A DNA stretch of 64,000 nucleotides from Pleurodeles waltl (Eukaryota; Chordata; Amphibia; Caudata; Salamandridae), in contig NC_090440.1 in the NCBI RefSeq assembly GCF_031143425.1, forward strand, positions 1,270,489,123 to 1,270,553,122, given 5' to 3'. This document shows, piece by piece, positions 8,739-19,815 of the stretch (position 1 is the stretch's first letter; every line of letters starts with the position of its first letter). Both the position numbers and the translations under genes were made by a program. Below the pieces are notes generated by a model, which worked only from the letters and a program-made list of their open reading frames with translations, had not been told where the DNA came from and did not search any database.

Positions 8739-10101
8739 TTAATCGTCAAGGCTAGTGTCAGGGGCCCGTTGGTGTGCCACTGTGTCCCTCCTGGTGTTAA
8801 GTACTTCCTTCAGCACCCCTACGATGGTGCCCAGGGTGGAATTGATGGATCTGAGTTCCTCCCTGAAGCCCAAATACTGTTCCTCCTGCAGGCGCTGGGT
8901 CTCCTGAAACTTGACCAATACCGTTGCCATCGTCTCCTGGGAGTGGTGGTAGGCTCCCATGATGGAGGAGAGGGCCTCGTGGAGAGTGGGTTCCCTTGGC
9001 CTGTCCTCCCCCTGTCGCACAGCAGCCCTCCCAGTTCCCCTGTGTTCCTGGGCCTCCGTTCCCTGGACTGTGTGCCCACTGCCACTGCCCCCAGGTCCCT
9101 GTTGTTGTTGGGGTGGTGGGTTAGTCTGGGATCCCTGTAGTGGTGGCCACACTGCTGATTGATGTGTCCTGAGGACAGAGGTATGGGCTCGCTGGGTGGG
9201 TGCTGTGCTGGTGTTTCCAGAGGGGGGAAGCTCTGTAGTGGCCTGTGACTGTGTGATGGGAACCGACTGTCCCGAGGTCCCCGATGGGCCAGGCTGGTCA
9301 TCTAGATCCAGTTGGACAGAGCTGCTGTCATCACTGTGGGCCTCTTCTGTTGGTGGAGTGGACATGTGTGGACCCTCCTGTCCGGTGACGTTGGGTAGGG
9401 GTCCTGCAGGGGTATAAAAGGATGTTTATTATATCTGTGTGTGCCATGGTGTGCAATGGGTGGGTGACCGTGTACCCCAGTGCTTGCATTTCTGTGTGTG
9501 ACCTTGTGTGATGATGGTTTAGGGGGGTGTATGGGTTTGTGCAGTGGGCATGCTTTGGTGATGGGTGTCCATGCTTTGGTTTTGCATGCAGGGCTTGGTG
9601 TTGGGATGTGTGGTTTGTAATGTTGGGACATTTGTGAGGAGTTGGAATGATGGGGGTGAGGGTGGGGGTTTATGATGGCATGCAGGTAGGGTGGGGGATG
9701 TAATAGTTAAGATTTGACTTACCAGAGTCTATTCCGCCATCTACTCCTGCGAGGCCCTCAGGATGCAGAATGGCCAAGACCTGCTCCTCCCATGTTGTTA
9801 GTTGTGGGGGAGAGGGTGGGGGTCTGCCGCCAGTCCGCTGTACCGCAAGGTGGTGTCTTGAGACCACGGAACGAACCTTCCCCTGTAGGTCATTCCACCT
9901 CTCCCTGATGTCATCCTGATTGCTTGGGTGCTGTCCCACTGCGTTGACCCTGTCCACTATTCTTCGCCATAGCTCCATCTTCCTTGCAATGGAGGTGTGC
10001 TGCACCTGTGATCCGAATAGCTGTGGCTCTGCCCGGATGATTTCCTCCACCATCACCATGAGCTCCTCCTCCGAGAACCTGAGGTGTCTTTGCCGTGCCA
10101 T
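8739..10101 (-). CDS. Harbinger Myb/SANT-like accessory protein, two exons, apparently intact
   Basis: Exon 1 spans 10101-9723 and starts MARQRHLRFSEEEL. It contains the whole Myb/SANT-like domain: FSEEELMVMVEEIIRAEP, MELWRRIVDRVNAVGQ and IRERWNDLQGKVRSVVSRH (residues ~8-90). It ends in a GTAAGT donor (plus 9722-9717). The acceptor CTGCAG leads into exon 2, 9403-8739. The exons total 1044 nt and join in frame to 347 residues with no stop. The C-terminal half is low-complexity (PPPQQQQGPGG) and then predicted helical (LVKFQETQRLQEEQYLGF), a likely coiled coil for self-association or transposase contact. Partner proteins of this kind bind element ends and bring the transposase into the nucleus. 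The gene converges on the transposase. The copy at 56259 shares exon 1 length (379 nt) and its donor. An intact partner beside a dead transposase is notable. Confidence 0.8.
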
Positions 10102-10304
10102 GGGGTGGTGTGGGTGATGTGTGGGGTGGTGTGTGTGGTGATAAGTGTGCTGATATGTAGTGGGGTGTTGTGTGAGGTGTGTGGAAGTTATGTGGGTGAT
10201 GGTGTTGTGTGCCTGTGGATGCTAGTATTGTTGATGGATCTGTCTGTCTCTGTGCTTCTTTCTCAATTGTCGTCGTAGGGGTTTGTGGGTGATGTGGGTG
10301 GGTG

Positions 10305-10311
10305 TTTTATA
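10305..10311 (-). promoter_or_regulatory. Candidate TATA box of the Myb-like gene
   Basis: Minus-strand TATAAAA lies about 204 bp upstream of the ATG at 10101. The same TATAAAA occurs 205 bp upstream of the corresponding ATG in copy B (56048-56054), which supports a conserved core promoter. Confidence 0.45.
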
Positions 10312-10549
10312 TTGTATTGGGTGTGTGGGAGTGGTGTGTGTATGTGTATCAGGTGTGTGTATTTTTAATTGTCCAATGTGGCTATGTTTTGTATGTGTGT
10401 GTGTATTTTGAGCGCAGCGGTGTGTACCGCCAACGAATACCGTGGTTGAAAGACCGCCGAGTGGATTCGTGTGTCGTGATAGTGTGGGCATATTTCTGTT
10501 GGCGTGACGGTGGAGGTTTTGTTTTAGCCAGTTTATCACTGACCTTTGG

Positions 10550-10697
10550 TGTGGCGGACTTGTGTGGGTGTCTGAATTTCAGCGGATTCCGTGATGTGTG
10601 TCATAATAGCTGTGGCGGGCTCCCGCCGCCGCGGTGGTGTGTTGGTGGTCTTCTGCACGGCGGTAAGCGGCATTTACCGCCAATGTTGTAATGAGGG
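10550..10697 (-). repeat. Right terminal region of Harbinger copy A
   Basis: This is the reverse complement of the copy B start (55660-55815): the shared order is GTTGTAATGA terminus, GGCGGTAA, GTCTTCTGCACGGCGG, CGGGCTCCCGCCGCCG and CGTGATGTGTGTCATAATAG. The outermost bases (GAGGGC) differ from copy B (GACCCT), so the end may be mutated or the subfamily may differ. Confidence 0.8.
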
Positions 10698-11984
10698 CCT
10701 ACGTTTTTTGATGTAAATATGAAAAGACGGCAACCATAATATTCAGCTTCTGGGTAAAATTAAAAAAAGTAAATCCAAAAGTCCTAAAATAATAAACAAT
10801 AAAGAACCAGTTAGGGCCGAATAGCGCCCTATCACACTTCAAATCGTTTTTGAGGCTCCAGATGTTGTACTTTTCCCTCTCTCTGAATATATGTGGTTTG
10901 TAAATCCGAGTTGAGTTTACCTGTTTCCTCGTCATGGGGCTCTCATTCCTCATGAGGCAGATAGTAATACGATCACCTATCTTTTGGGACAAGGTGGGGT
11001 TGTGAGGACTTAAGTAGGAAGCACAGGGATTGCATTTTCTAGGGAAGAAGGCCTTGGGGCACAGTGAGTGCTTCGGATGTGGTGAGGGTTTGGGAAATTG
11101 AAAGTTCTAGGTGCTTGGTGTGGTTTTGGGCAGGGTGATTAAAGGAGGGTGGTAGACAAATTGAGTCCACTTATGAAATTGTGGCAGGTGATGGAACTTA
11201 GGCAGAAGGTGGAGTTGGGTGGGCTGAGAAATAGGAGCAGGTGTCCCAGAGGCACTTGTGACCCAGGAGCCACTTCTACAAACAGGAACTCACTGTGGGG
11301 CAGACATGGTGGATTACTTTTGTTAGTCACTCACTGACACCCTGATGCCATCCAACAATGCCACCTGCCTCACAGATAGGTTCTTAATGCCTCCTCAGAC
11401 ACCAGTGCTGGTGGGAGAGGAGCAGGGGTAGAGGTGCCCAGGTCAAAGGATACCACAGTCTGCTTTGAGATTGCGTGCCAACTTGGTATCAGAAGGGCAG
11501 GAGTGAGGGTGGAGTTGGTGCTAGTGGTGGTTGCACCCACAGGAGAAGATATAATAGACTGAATGTTTCTGCTGCCATCAGAGGTGGCCAGCCAGAGTTT
11601 CGGATCACAGGGTCTAATAGAAATGTTGCTTCTTGGCCAACCCTCTCATCCCATTGCCACTTGGTCCTTCACTATCAGTGGCCCACCATCTAATTTACAG
11701 TGATATTCCTTTCAATCAACAGTAATATTCAGAATAAATTGCACCTTAGACAAAGCAAAAAATGTTAAGTCCTAGATTTGAAGTTCAAGTTAACATTGAC
11801 AAATTAAGCAGAATGTTTTGGGACACAAAAACTCGGAGGCCTACATTTCGAGTGTGATGGACATGAAATTCTGTCACAATGGTGGCATAAGTCCTGTCTG
11901 TCATATCACAACTGCCATAGGCTTTAAGGCAGGTGAGAAATTGGGTTGTTGGTTGGTCTAAAAAAACAACCACAATCCTTGTCA
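10698..11984. other. No recognisable gene
   Basis: I see no convincing coding, RNA or repeat structure here. Short open frames at 11139-11337 overlap on both strands and have no family features. Confidence 0.5.
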
Positions 11985-13700
11985 GGGTGAACCATATAAG
12001 TCACTAAATTAACCTTAGCTAGGTAAAAAAGCAGTCAGGCTTAGCTTAGAGACAATGTGTAAAGTACTTACGCAGCACACAAACAGTAATGAAGTGAAAA
12101 CACAACGCAAGAAAAATCTCACACCAATTCTGAAAAATTGAGTAAAATGTAATAAATTATTTGACACCAAAAGAAAAAAGGGCATACCAGTAGAACCAGA
12201 GGTATGCAGTTTCAAAGTTTTAAGGTAAGCATGGTTCCTGAAAACATAAAGCACCTCTCACCACTATCTGTTCACAAAAAGCCCAATACTTCAGGATTTT
12301 TCCTTTCTTATCAGAGGAGTGCCTTCTGATACCAACGAAGGGGCCATAAAATAGGGAGGTGCATCCTGGGGCTCAGGGATTGACTTATTCTTGCAGAGGC
12401 CAACAGGGTTCAGGCAGGTCAAGCTGCAGGTTGAGGCAGGTCCAGTTGCAGCAGATCAACTAAGAAGTTACAAGGAGGTCTCCAGAGCTTGTTATGTCCT
12501 TGCAGCTATGAACAGGGGGTCAGCCAGCTGACCCTGGGAATCACTTTAGGTAGCATGGGATGACGACAGCTGGTCTATACTTCCTCCTCAGATAACAGGG
12601 CAAGCCTCCGGCAGCAGGTCAGTTTCTGACAGCAGGGCAGTCCTTCTTCTGTAGCATCTACAAATCCAGGAGTGTACTGAAGACTTGGTCTGAGGGTCAG
12701 ATATTTATAACTGGTGCTAGGTTTGAAGTGGAAGAAACTTCTAGACTTATCGCTACATCTGGTCCTGAAAATTTCTTTGTGCCCCTGCCTGGCTCTGATG
12801 GGACTGGGGTGATAATGGACTAGCGTAAAGTCATTTGTGAGTATGCTGAGACAGCTGCTTTGAAGTGCAGGTGAAGGGTAGTTGACAGTCCAGCCATACT
12901 CATCCTGAGAAGTCAGCCTATCCAGACAACAACTAGTTACCCAATGTATCACTGTCTGGGAGAATTGCACAAAGGCCAACTGCTAACTCCACCCAGTCAT
13001 GTGACCAGGGATACTGGCTACAGAACTAAATGATTAGGACAAGTAAATGCAAATTTTCTAAAAGTGGCATTTTCAGAATTGCAATTTAAAATTCGACTTT
13101 ACCATTAAAGAGGATTTTAAATAACAATACCCTAGACACTAAACATGCAATTTCTTCCTGGCCCCAAGCAAATGTTATCACTTATTAAATGCAATAAGTT
13201 AAGCCAAATGTTATCTTGAGTTAGAGCTATGCCTTGCAGTAGCACTAAGTGAATTTATGAGTGTTGCACTACGAGGACATATAAAGTTTAGAATTACATG
13301 TCCAACTTCTTACCTACAATGCACCCTGTCCCAAGGGCTGTTTAAGGCCTCCCGTGGGATGATGTACAGGCAAAAAGGAGGGTTGCGGCAAGGCAAAAGG
13401 TCAAAATGGCAGTTTAAAACTGCACACTGGCTTCATTGAGATATACTTAAAAAGGCTTCTTGAGTTGGTGGCACACTAAGTGCTGCAGGCCCAGTAGTAG
13501 CCCTGGCTACATGTAGTACTTTACTAGGGACTTATAAGTAAAATAAATTTTTCAATTGGATGTAAGCCAATTTTACCATGTTTAAAGGACAGTGCAGAAG
13601 CACTTAAGCCCTGGTTAGCAGTAATAAGGTGCACAGAGGCCTAAAAGCCAACAAATCCCGGTTCAGAAAACAGGAGGGATGAAGATAACATGTTTTGGGG
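11985..13700 (-). repeat. LTR-like dispersed repeat, diverged copy (reverse)
   Basis: In reverse complement this matches the copy at 23634-25826. The stretch ...GCTTAGAGACAATGTGTAAAGTACTTACGCAGCACACAAAC matches that copy's 3' region, and the 13080-13130 block matches the segment around ATTTTAGAAATGCTACTTTTAG. Four copies of the family occur in the window, none with a coding region, so I infer solo LTRs or LTR-like relics. Edges are approximate. Confidence 0.6.
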
Positions 13701-14500
13701 TTAGCCCACAGAGAGGGTAAGTCCAATAATACACTAAACAAATACAGTAGATGGTAGTATCCCCTCTGTCAATCTCAGGTCCTGGTTCATTATATATAAT
13801 GTTAATTTTTTTTATTTTGTGACTGGAATGTTCATTGAATGATGTGCAATACTAACCCATGGTCTGCATTCACAACTGTAAATATTAGCTATCCTGGTTT
13901 ATTGACTCTATGGAGCTACCCTAAACATGTCTGGGCATGAAGGCCTAGCCCTGAATTGTGACAATATGCTGGATATATAGTTGCCAAGACCTAGATGTCC
14001 ACAACTAGCATGCCCTTAAGTAGTGTCCAAGAGATATTTTCCATGTCATATATTAGTTATAACATGCACCACAAGAGTGTAAATCTACTGAGCCACTTGA
14101 TGAAAGGCCTGGTTTCAAGCTTGTTGGAGAGGATAATCTGTAACTTTTGTAACAGATATCCCATTGTGCTTGCACTGGAGTATCACATCCACAGAAAAGT
14201 AAATCATATCCTTTTTTTAAGGGCCATGCTTGGCTAGCTAGCCTAGAAAGGCATATATTAACACACATTTTAATTTGAACGCATATTAACGTTCAATCTT
14301 GCATGCAGAAAATGAGTAACACATTGTTAGTATTGACACAGAAACCATTGTCTAGGTACATAGGACCTTTTTTACAGTTTGGTAGATGGATTACTCTGTG
14401 ACAAATAGACAGATGCCACATTTGCTGACTTATAAGTACAGTATATCATATGGCTGTTGTAATACAGGGGAAGCATATTTGCCATGTTTGCGATACAATA
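13701..14500. other. No recognisable gene
   Basis: AT-rich sequence with only short chance frames. It may include the eroded left end of the older Harbinger element that follows. Confidence 0.4.
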
Positions 14501-14559
14501 TTCGATCCATTAAGGTGTAAAGAAGGGTCTTAAGAAATATCAATGTTTTCAAAGGTGAT

Positions 14560-15706
14560 TAAATATACTCCTTTTTCTCTGCTCCATAGCCTTCAGCTAC
14601 TCCTCCAAGTTTGAGTAGGTCACTGCAAAAATACGCTACATTGTGTGAGACAGACACTATTTCTGCCTGCAGGGCCTTCTCAGCTGGTTTAGGGCGATGA
14701 GGCATGTCCAACACAGAAGGTCCTCCCACCATTTTTTGCAGCGGATGTTGTGACGCCTTCATAGCTCCTGATGACACACACTACTTGCAATGGCCTGTGG
14801 ACTGTGATCTTTCCAAGAGCACCACCAATGGCTTAGCAGTTATAAAGCTAACTTCCATGGCCAGTGCCATGTCCTGAATCATGAAAAAACATGACATACT
14901 TTATAAACCTATGGATGTACTTAATGCATCTCTCTAAATGTTGGTGTTGGGTGACCTCACAGTTTGCCCATGCCAACATTAGGCTCTGCAAGCCCTGACC
15001 ACAAAACAGCAGAATAATATTTTTTAGGTCTACATTGTGTTGATCTCTGCCAGGAATACTTTCCTTCCGGGCTGTGGACTGGGCCTTCCTTTGGCATGGA
15101 AATGTTGTGCGGTTACAGAAGGCAATGTCATTAGAAAGTAAACAGGTCACCCAACTTGAAAACTTGAATGAAAGTGGTAGAAGTATTTTTTGGCATGCAG
15201 GTACTACACCACATTAGTGATTGGGTATCCTGTGTGTAAAACAAAAAATTGGGACCATATGTTAGATGGCACTTTTATTTCCACAAAGGTGCCATCCACC
15301 ACATTAGGGTCAGAGTGTCATGTGCCAGAAACTACAAATTAGTGTTATAATATTTTTAAGATATTTATTTAACTTACTTGACTGAGACATAGAGCTGCCT
15401 GCAATTGCTCAACCCACCCCCCCCCAGCACCAGAATGTCCAATTCCTCTAGAGTGAAGTTTTTGGCTCTCGTATATACACCTTCAAAAATGGTGTGTCCC
15501 AGCAGAAGATAAAAAGCAGCAACATATGATGTGTTCTGCCCACAGTGGTTAGAAAGCAAGGGACCCCATGGGCTAGAAAAATGTATATAGTAACAACATA
15601 TTTTTGCCAATGGGCGGTTACACAAAGAATGATGAATTCTGTCAATCACATACTCCTTTAAGTAATGAGGGACCATGGCTGCCAGACAAGGTAGTCTGTC
15701 GTCCAT
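14560..15706 (-). pseudogene. Myb/SANT-like Harbinger partner, relic
   Basis: Near 15430-15480 the minus strand encodes AKNFTLEELDILV, close in form to the FTSEELEKLV start of the Myb-like domain in copy A. Further on, near 14700-14745, IRCKKWWEDL matches the third SANT helix (compare CRKSWEDIRRW). Intervening sequence contains stops and frame changes. Assignment rests on these two motifs and on the adjacent transposase relic. Confidence 0.45.
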
Positions 15707-16556
15707 GACAGGTATGTCGATTTTTGGTCCTCCTCAAGAAACCATCTTGGTCTGACAATTTGGCAGGCCTATAGTACATCACTGATGAAAGCATCCCTCA
15801 TCTGTAACATTGCTACCGTCACTAACTAGAATGTTCCCATACATTTAAATTGACTTACCTGGCCTGGTATGTAATTTCTATCAAGATTGACAGATTTTTC
15901 TTAAAAAGAAAAAACATATTTGTACAAGTTTTTATAGCAGTTGTTAAATAAATACATAAATATTTAGCACAAAGCACATTTAAAAACTTGAATGATCTTT
16001 AGAGGTAGTTTAATCAAATTAATTGAATAGATGAGTGATTATATCGGAAGATACTTATTTTGAATTGTGTCTGTTGCATATTATATTTGTATGTGTGACT
16101 AACATGAACAAGAGTACTCACAGTATAGCCAAGTTAGAAGTATCAGCATAATTGTATTTTTGTAGTTTCTAAAAATATGACAATATAAGATGTGTTTGTA
16201 TCATTTGTACACTGTGCTTATAGTTTGCAGAAATATCCATTAGCTGCCCCCAACAACGGCATAACGGATTCGTATATGGCTCAGTCCAAATTGATGTGGT
16301 ATGGTGTTAAAAATAGTGATGGACTGAGATGTGGCCAGATAATTACCAGTTCCTGAGATTAATTGAAACATTCCATTATCCATTGTATGCTTCATAATCT
16401 ACCCCAGGCAAGACAGAGAAGATTATGTTAATGTAAGGATCGTGTATAAAGACCTCATTCAGATTTACAGTCCATGCAGGAAAGAATCCATCCTCAAGAA
16501 GTACAGATTTAATTGACACACCACAGAAGCAAAAAAAAAAACAGCAATCAGATCTT

Positions 16557-17286
16557 TTGTCAAACATCAAAATTCAGGCTGCCATTTCACCTACTGTGAA
16601 GATCACTGAAGTGTTATATTTATTTGCAACTGGTTCCTTTCAGAATACAGTGGGTAACTCAAATGGAATGTCTCAGCCAACAATTTCAGATCTTCCCAAC
16701 AAGGTCCTGGATATTATGCAAAGATGCATTTGTGAGTACTTATATTTCCAATGAATATTGATACTCTCAAGAACATCAAGGCTAAGTTTTACAGATAGTA
16801 AGACGTACCATATGTGCTAGTGTCACAGATGGATCCCATGTTGCACTATTACCACTTCATGACCAGGAGCTACTTTGCCAAAATAGGAAGCATTTCCCCT
16901 TCATCAATTCAATGGTGGTTTGCACTGCCTGTACATCAGCAGTGTCTGTGCAAGATTTCTAGGTTCCATGCAACAGCTGCATAAAATAAGAGATTGCTGG
17001 GCTTGCATTGAGAAGGGCCCAGCTTGTTAGTAAGTCTTAGCCATTGCGTTTATGTCATGCAAACCATTATAATGTGGACAGCTAGGCATCTGTTCTTTAT
17101 TATTTGTTTTTGCGCTTCAGTTTTTCAGGGGACTTAGGGTATTCATGTGATACCTGGATACTGGCACTTTTGAGAAACACAACAACACCAGGTGAAGTCC
17201 ATTTGAGGCCCATGTGTAGCCACAGGGTCCTAAGGAGCAGATGGTGCTCTATGCAGGTGCCTGAACAGGGTAGGAAGAGTCTTTAA
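16557..17286 (+). pseudogene. HARBI1-type transposase relic
   Basis: At 16557-16754 the frame reads AISPTVKITEVLYLFATGSFQNTVGNSNGMSQPTIS (split here only by length), the conserved helical block before the catalytic core. Later, near 16820-16930 in another frame, SVTDGSHVALLPLH carries the first catalytic Asp, with QNRKHFPFIN after it. At 17104-17286, GDLGYSCDTWILALLRNTTT corresponds to the family's GDSGYP-WLLTP block. At least two frame changes and several stops separate these segments, so it cannot be functional. Confidence 0.7.
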
Positions 17287-17804
17287 CTACTCCCTGACAA
17301 GGTCAGCAAGATGTGGTGCTTTGTGGTATGCTTTACAACACTGCCCTATAGGAAAATACCATTAATTTCTGATGATGATCATCAGTGACAATCTGAGGTG
17401 ATGCTAGTGAGATGTATCAGCAAAATGAGAGAGATGAGGAAGAAGGCACTGACTTCAGGAATTAATTATTTACTTCATGGTAAGTGACTGTTATTACTGT
17501 GCCATTTCATGGTCCCAGATTTTCACACATTCCCTTTGACAATGGTACCTACTAACAAAATGTTTCATTTTTAGAATGTGGTTTATGGTTTGTTTTAAAA
17601 GTACTATTAAGAGTGATAGAGTGACCAGATTTAGACACTTATATTCATAAAATGAAAACTAGCACCATGACCCTGCATGATTGCAAATTCCATAGTTTAT
17701 CTGTTGAGGATGCCTTATAAAATTCTGGGATAATTGTGAAATGTAAAAACAGTGATATCTTAATACTAATGTTTTCATCTTCTGAATCCCTGCTAATCAC
17801 CTAT

Positions 17805-17912
17805 GTGAGTTTCTGTTCTCAGAATTTAAGCGTATAAAAGTGCCTATGGGTTTCTGTTCTTGGAGTCTAAGCATAGCTATGGGTTTCTGTTCTTGGAATC
17901 TAAGCGTAGCAA
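17805..17912 (+). repeat. Short tandem repeat, about 3 copies
   Basis: Three imperfect copies of a block containing TTTCTGTTCTTGGAATCTAA, each followed by GCATAG- or GCGTA-type sequence. It has no coding or structural role that I can see. Confidence 0.6.
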
Positions 17913-18873
17913 AAGTATGTTTACGTGACTGCCCAGCATATGGCTATATCTTGCTAAAAATGCAAAATGGGTCAAGCCGTGTGGTTTCTGCAGAAGCAAG
18001 TGACCAGGCTATCTCACCTTTAGATGTGATCATCTCATCAACATATGTTATAAGGCAGGATGTGCAAATGGTGTTTCTTCCTATGTATGTGTTTAGGCAA
18101 GGGGTAAAAAAACACATCACTTTAGAGGGGAAGTAGGCTTTACAGTGAGAAACATCTTGGCTAATTTCCCTAGCAGATGAGGATTGTGGTGATATACTTT
18201 CATACAGCAACACAGCTAAACTAACCATGAAATGTTCTGTCAGTTTTCTGAAACTGACAAGTGCTATGTGACCTACATGTGACCTGCCTGTCTCTGCTGA
18301 ACCCACTGTTTTCTTCTCCAGCACATATATTTCTTTCCATGTTGGGCCTGTCACTAATTACTTAGGTTTAAAACTATGTCTAACCTGAAATGTCTGCATT
18401 GGGGTCTTAGATCTGTGTTGGTCACAATGCATCCCTTTCTTGCTTCCTCAATTAGCATACCATAGGATATGTAACCAAAAGGTAGGATATGTACATTTTA
18501 ATTTCACTGTTGTGATAGTGAAAAACTCCTGAAGTCGTTTTTCACAACTGTGAGGCCTACTCCTCTCATAGGTTAGCATTGGGAATTCCTTAATACACTT
18601 TTAGCTGTAATTCCTGTTTGGAAGGGAGTAGCTGTATCCTGTTTCAGTTCTTTAGAATAGTGATTATAAATCCTCTTTACTGGTGACACCGGATTTAACC
18701 TTACTATTTTAGAAATTGCCACTTGTATAAAGTGGACATTTCGGTGCTCTTACAGCTCTGTGCCTTCAGTGTGTCTCCAAAGCACGTCTGAGATGGGTGA
18801 AAACTACACTTTGTGCATTCCCTCTAGACCACAAAGACAGGAAGGTTAGGTTTGTATGAGTGGCCATCTGCAG

Positions 18874-18947
18874 TCATCGTTTATCAATCTAAGAGTACAC
18901 TGTTCCTATCTAGTTAGACCATTAACGTGAGCTAGATATCTACAGGA
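18874..18947 (+). repeat. Left 74-bp inverted repeat
   Basis: Matches the reverse complement of 19742-19815 with one difference (TCATCG against TCGTCG at the outer end). Confidence 0.95.
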
Positions 18948-19325
18948 TGATTCGAATTGGCAAATTGCGAGCCAATTATTTCTGTGACCACCTTATTATT
19001 CTAACCTTTCTTGATTATGAATTAACAGAATATTAGTTCCTTTTCCTGACCTTGATCCTTCTAAGCACTATCCTGATATTGGGGATGGTAAGCTTCTGCT
19101 CTTAATTATTATTATTATTATTTTTTTCACTAGCGTGAGCCACTGTAATTGATACTAACCACACATATGCACTAACCTTGCATTTTTAATGATAAAAATT
19201 GATCATGGGTTATGTTTGATTTACTTAGGTTGACTTTTTTGTACGAACATAACTAAGTAAGTGACTACCTATCCTTAGACATTGTTGAATATTTATTCTG
19301 GAATGTTGGAGTAGATTATCTTTTT

Positions 19326-19384
19326 GGTCCTGAAGAAGCGTCACAGGATCCGGCTGGACCACTCGGACGCGAAACATGTAGACC
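19326..19384 (+). ncRNA. Hammerhead-ribozyme-like motif (type I, short helix III)
   Basis: All core parts are in order: stem I strand GGTC (19326-19329), core CTGAAGA (19330-19336), stem II GCGTC/GACGC (19338-19342 with 19366-19370), GAAA (19371-19374), a 2-bp helix III (A-C closing a 2-base loop to G-T), a GTA cleavage triplet ending at 19380, and the stem I partner GACC (19381-19384). There is one unpaired A at 19337. Helix III of only two pairs is the minimal form known from newt satellite and Penelope-like hammerheads. Activity is not shown. Confidence 0.5.
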
Positions 19385-19741
19385 TGTTATAGAGCGATAC
19401 CACACAGTATCTATCTTTTTAGAGTGGGTGACCATTATCCATCACCCTCACTCTTTGATTTGTTTTTAATCTTGGTCTTCATCACAATCAACTGATTAAA
19501 TTATGAGTGATATTTGTCGATGATGAACCAATTTTAATTTTTTCTATTCACTCCACTTACATTTGGGCTCTTCAAATTGGGCACCTTTTTAAACCAAATG
19601 GTTTGGATGTGCAACCAACTGAGCACCCTGGTTAAGAGCTCCCCTCTGTGGGGAGCCCGTTAGGCATTGCAGCACCAGCCTAACGAGGAGCTGTCCCAAT
19701 GATGAAGCTAGTCATCCACTGTGATGCATGAGGGTCCTTGC

Positions 19742-19815
19742 TCCTGTAGATATCTAGCTCACGTTAATGGTCTAACTAGATAGGAACAGTGTACTCTTAG
19801 ATTGATAAACGACGA
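19742..19815 (-). repeat. Right 74-bp inverted repeat
   Basis: Inverted partner of 18874-18947. It ends 54 bp before the right insertion boundary. Confidence 0.95.

Larger units (their letters stand above)
1577..10697 (-). mobile_element. PIF/Harbinger DNA transposon, copy A (left end missing)
   Basis: This large element is defined by comparison with the smaller copy at 55660-58820. The right 150 bp (about 10550-10697) is the reverse complement of the start of that copy and ends in GTTGTAATGA. Bases about 1600-1845 match the other end (shared blocks around the GAGAGAACACTGC motif). Inside are a HARBI1-type DDE transposase (plus, 6986-8097), a Myb/SANT-like partner gene (minus, 10101-8739), a second Myb/SANT-like gene (minus, 6558-4042) and five tandem-repeat blocks (2475-4095). 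The left terminal inverted repeat is absent: the element stops at the LINE tail at 1577. At over 9 kb it is large for the superfamily because of the tandem repeats and the extra gene. A 629-bp MITE is nested at 1846-2474. Confidence 0.85.
14500..17480. mobile_element. Older, heavily decayed PIF/Harbinger element
   Basis: A HARBI1-type transposase relic on the plus strand (16557-17286) lies next to Myb/SANT-like relics on the minus strand (15706-14560). This is the same divergent two-gene layout as copy A, but the sequence is far more eroded and clearly a different family. I could not find the terminal repeats by eye. Confidence 0.6.

Noticed and set aside
9412..9419. TATAAAAG on the plus strand as a promoter
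   Set aside because: It lies in the intron of the minus-strand Myb-like gene, at the splice acceptor, with no plus-strand gene downstream.
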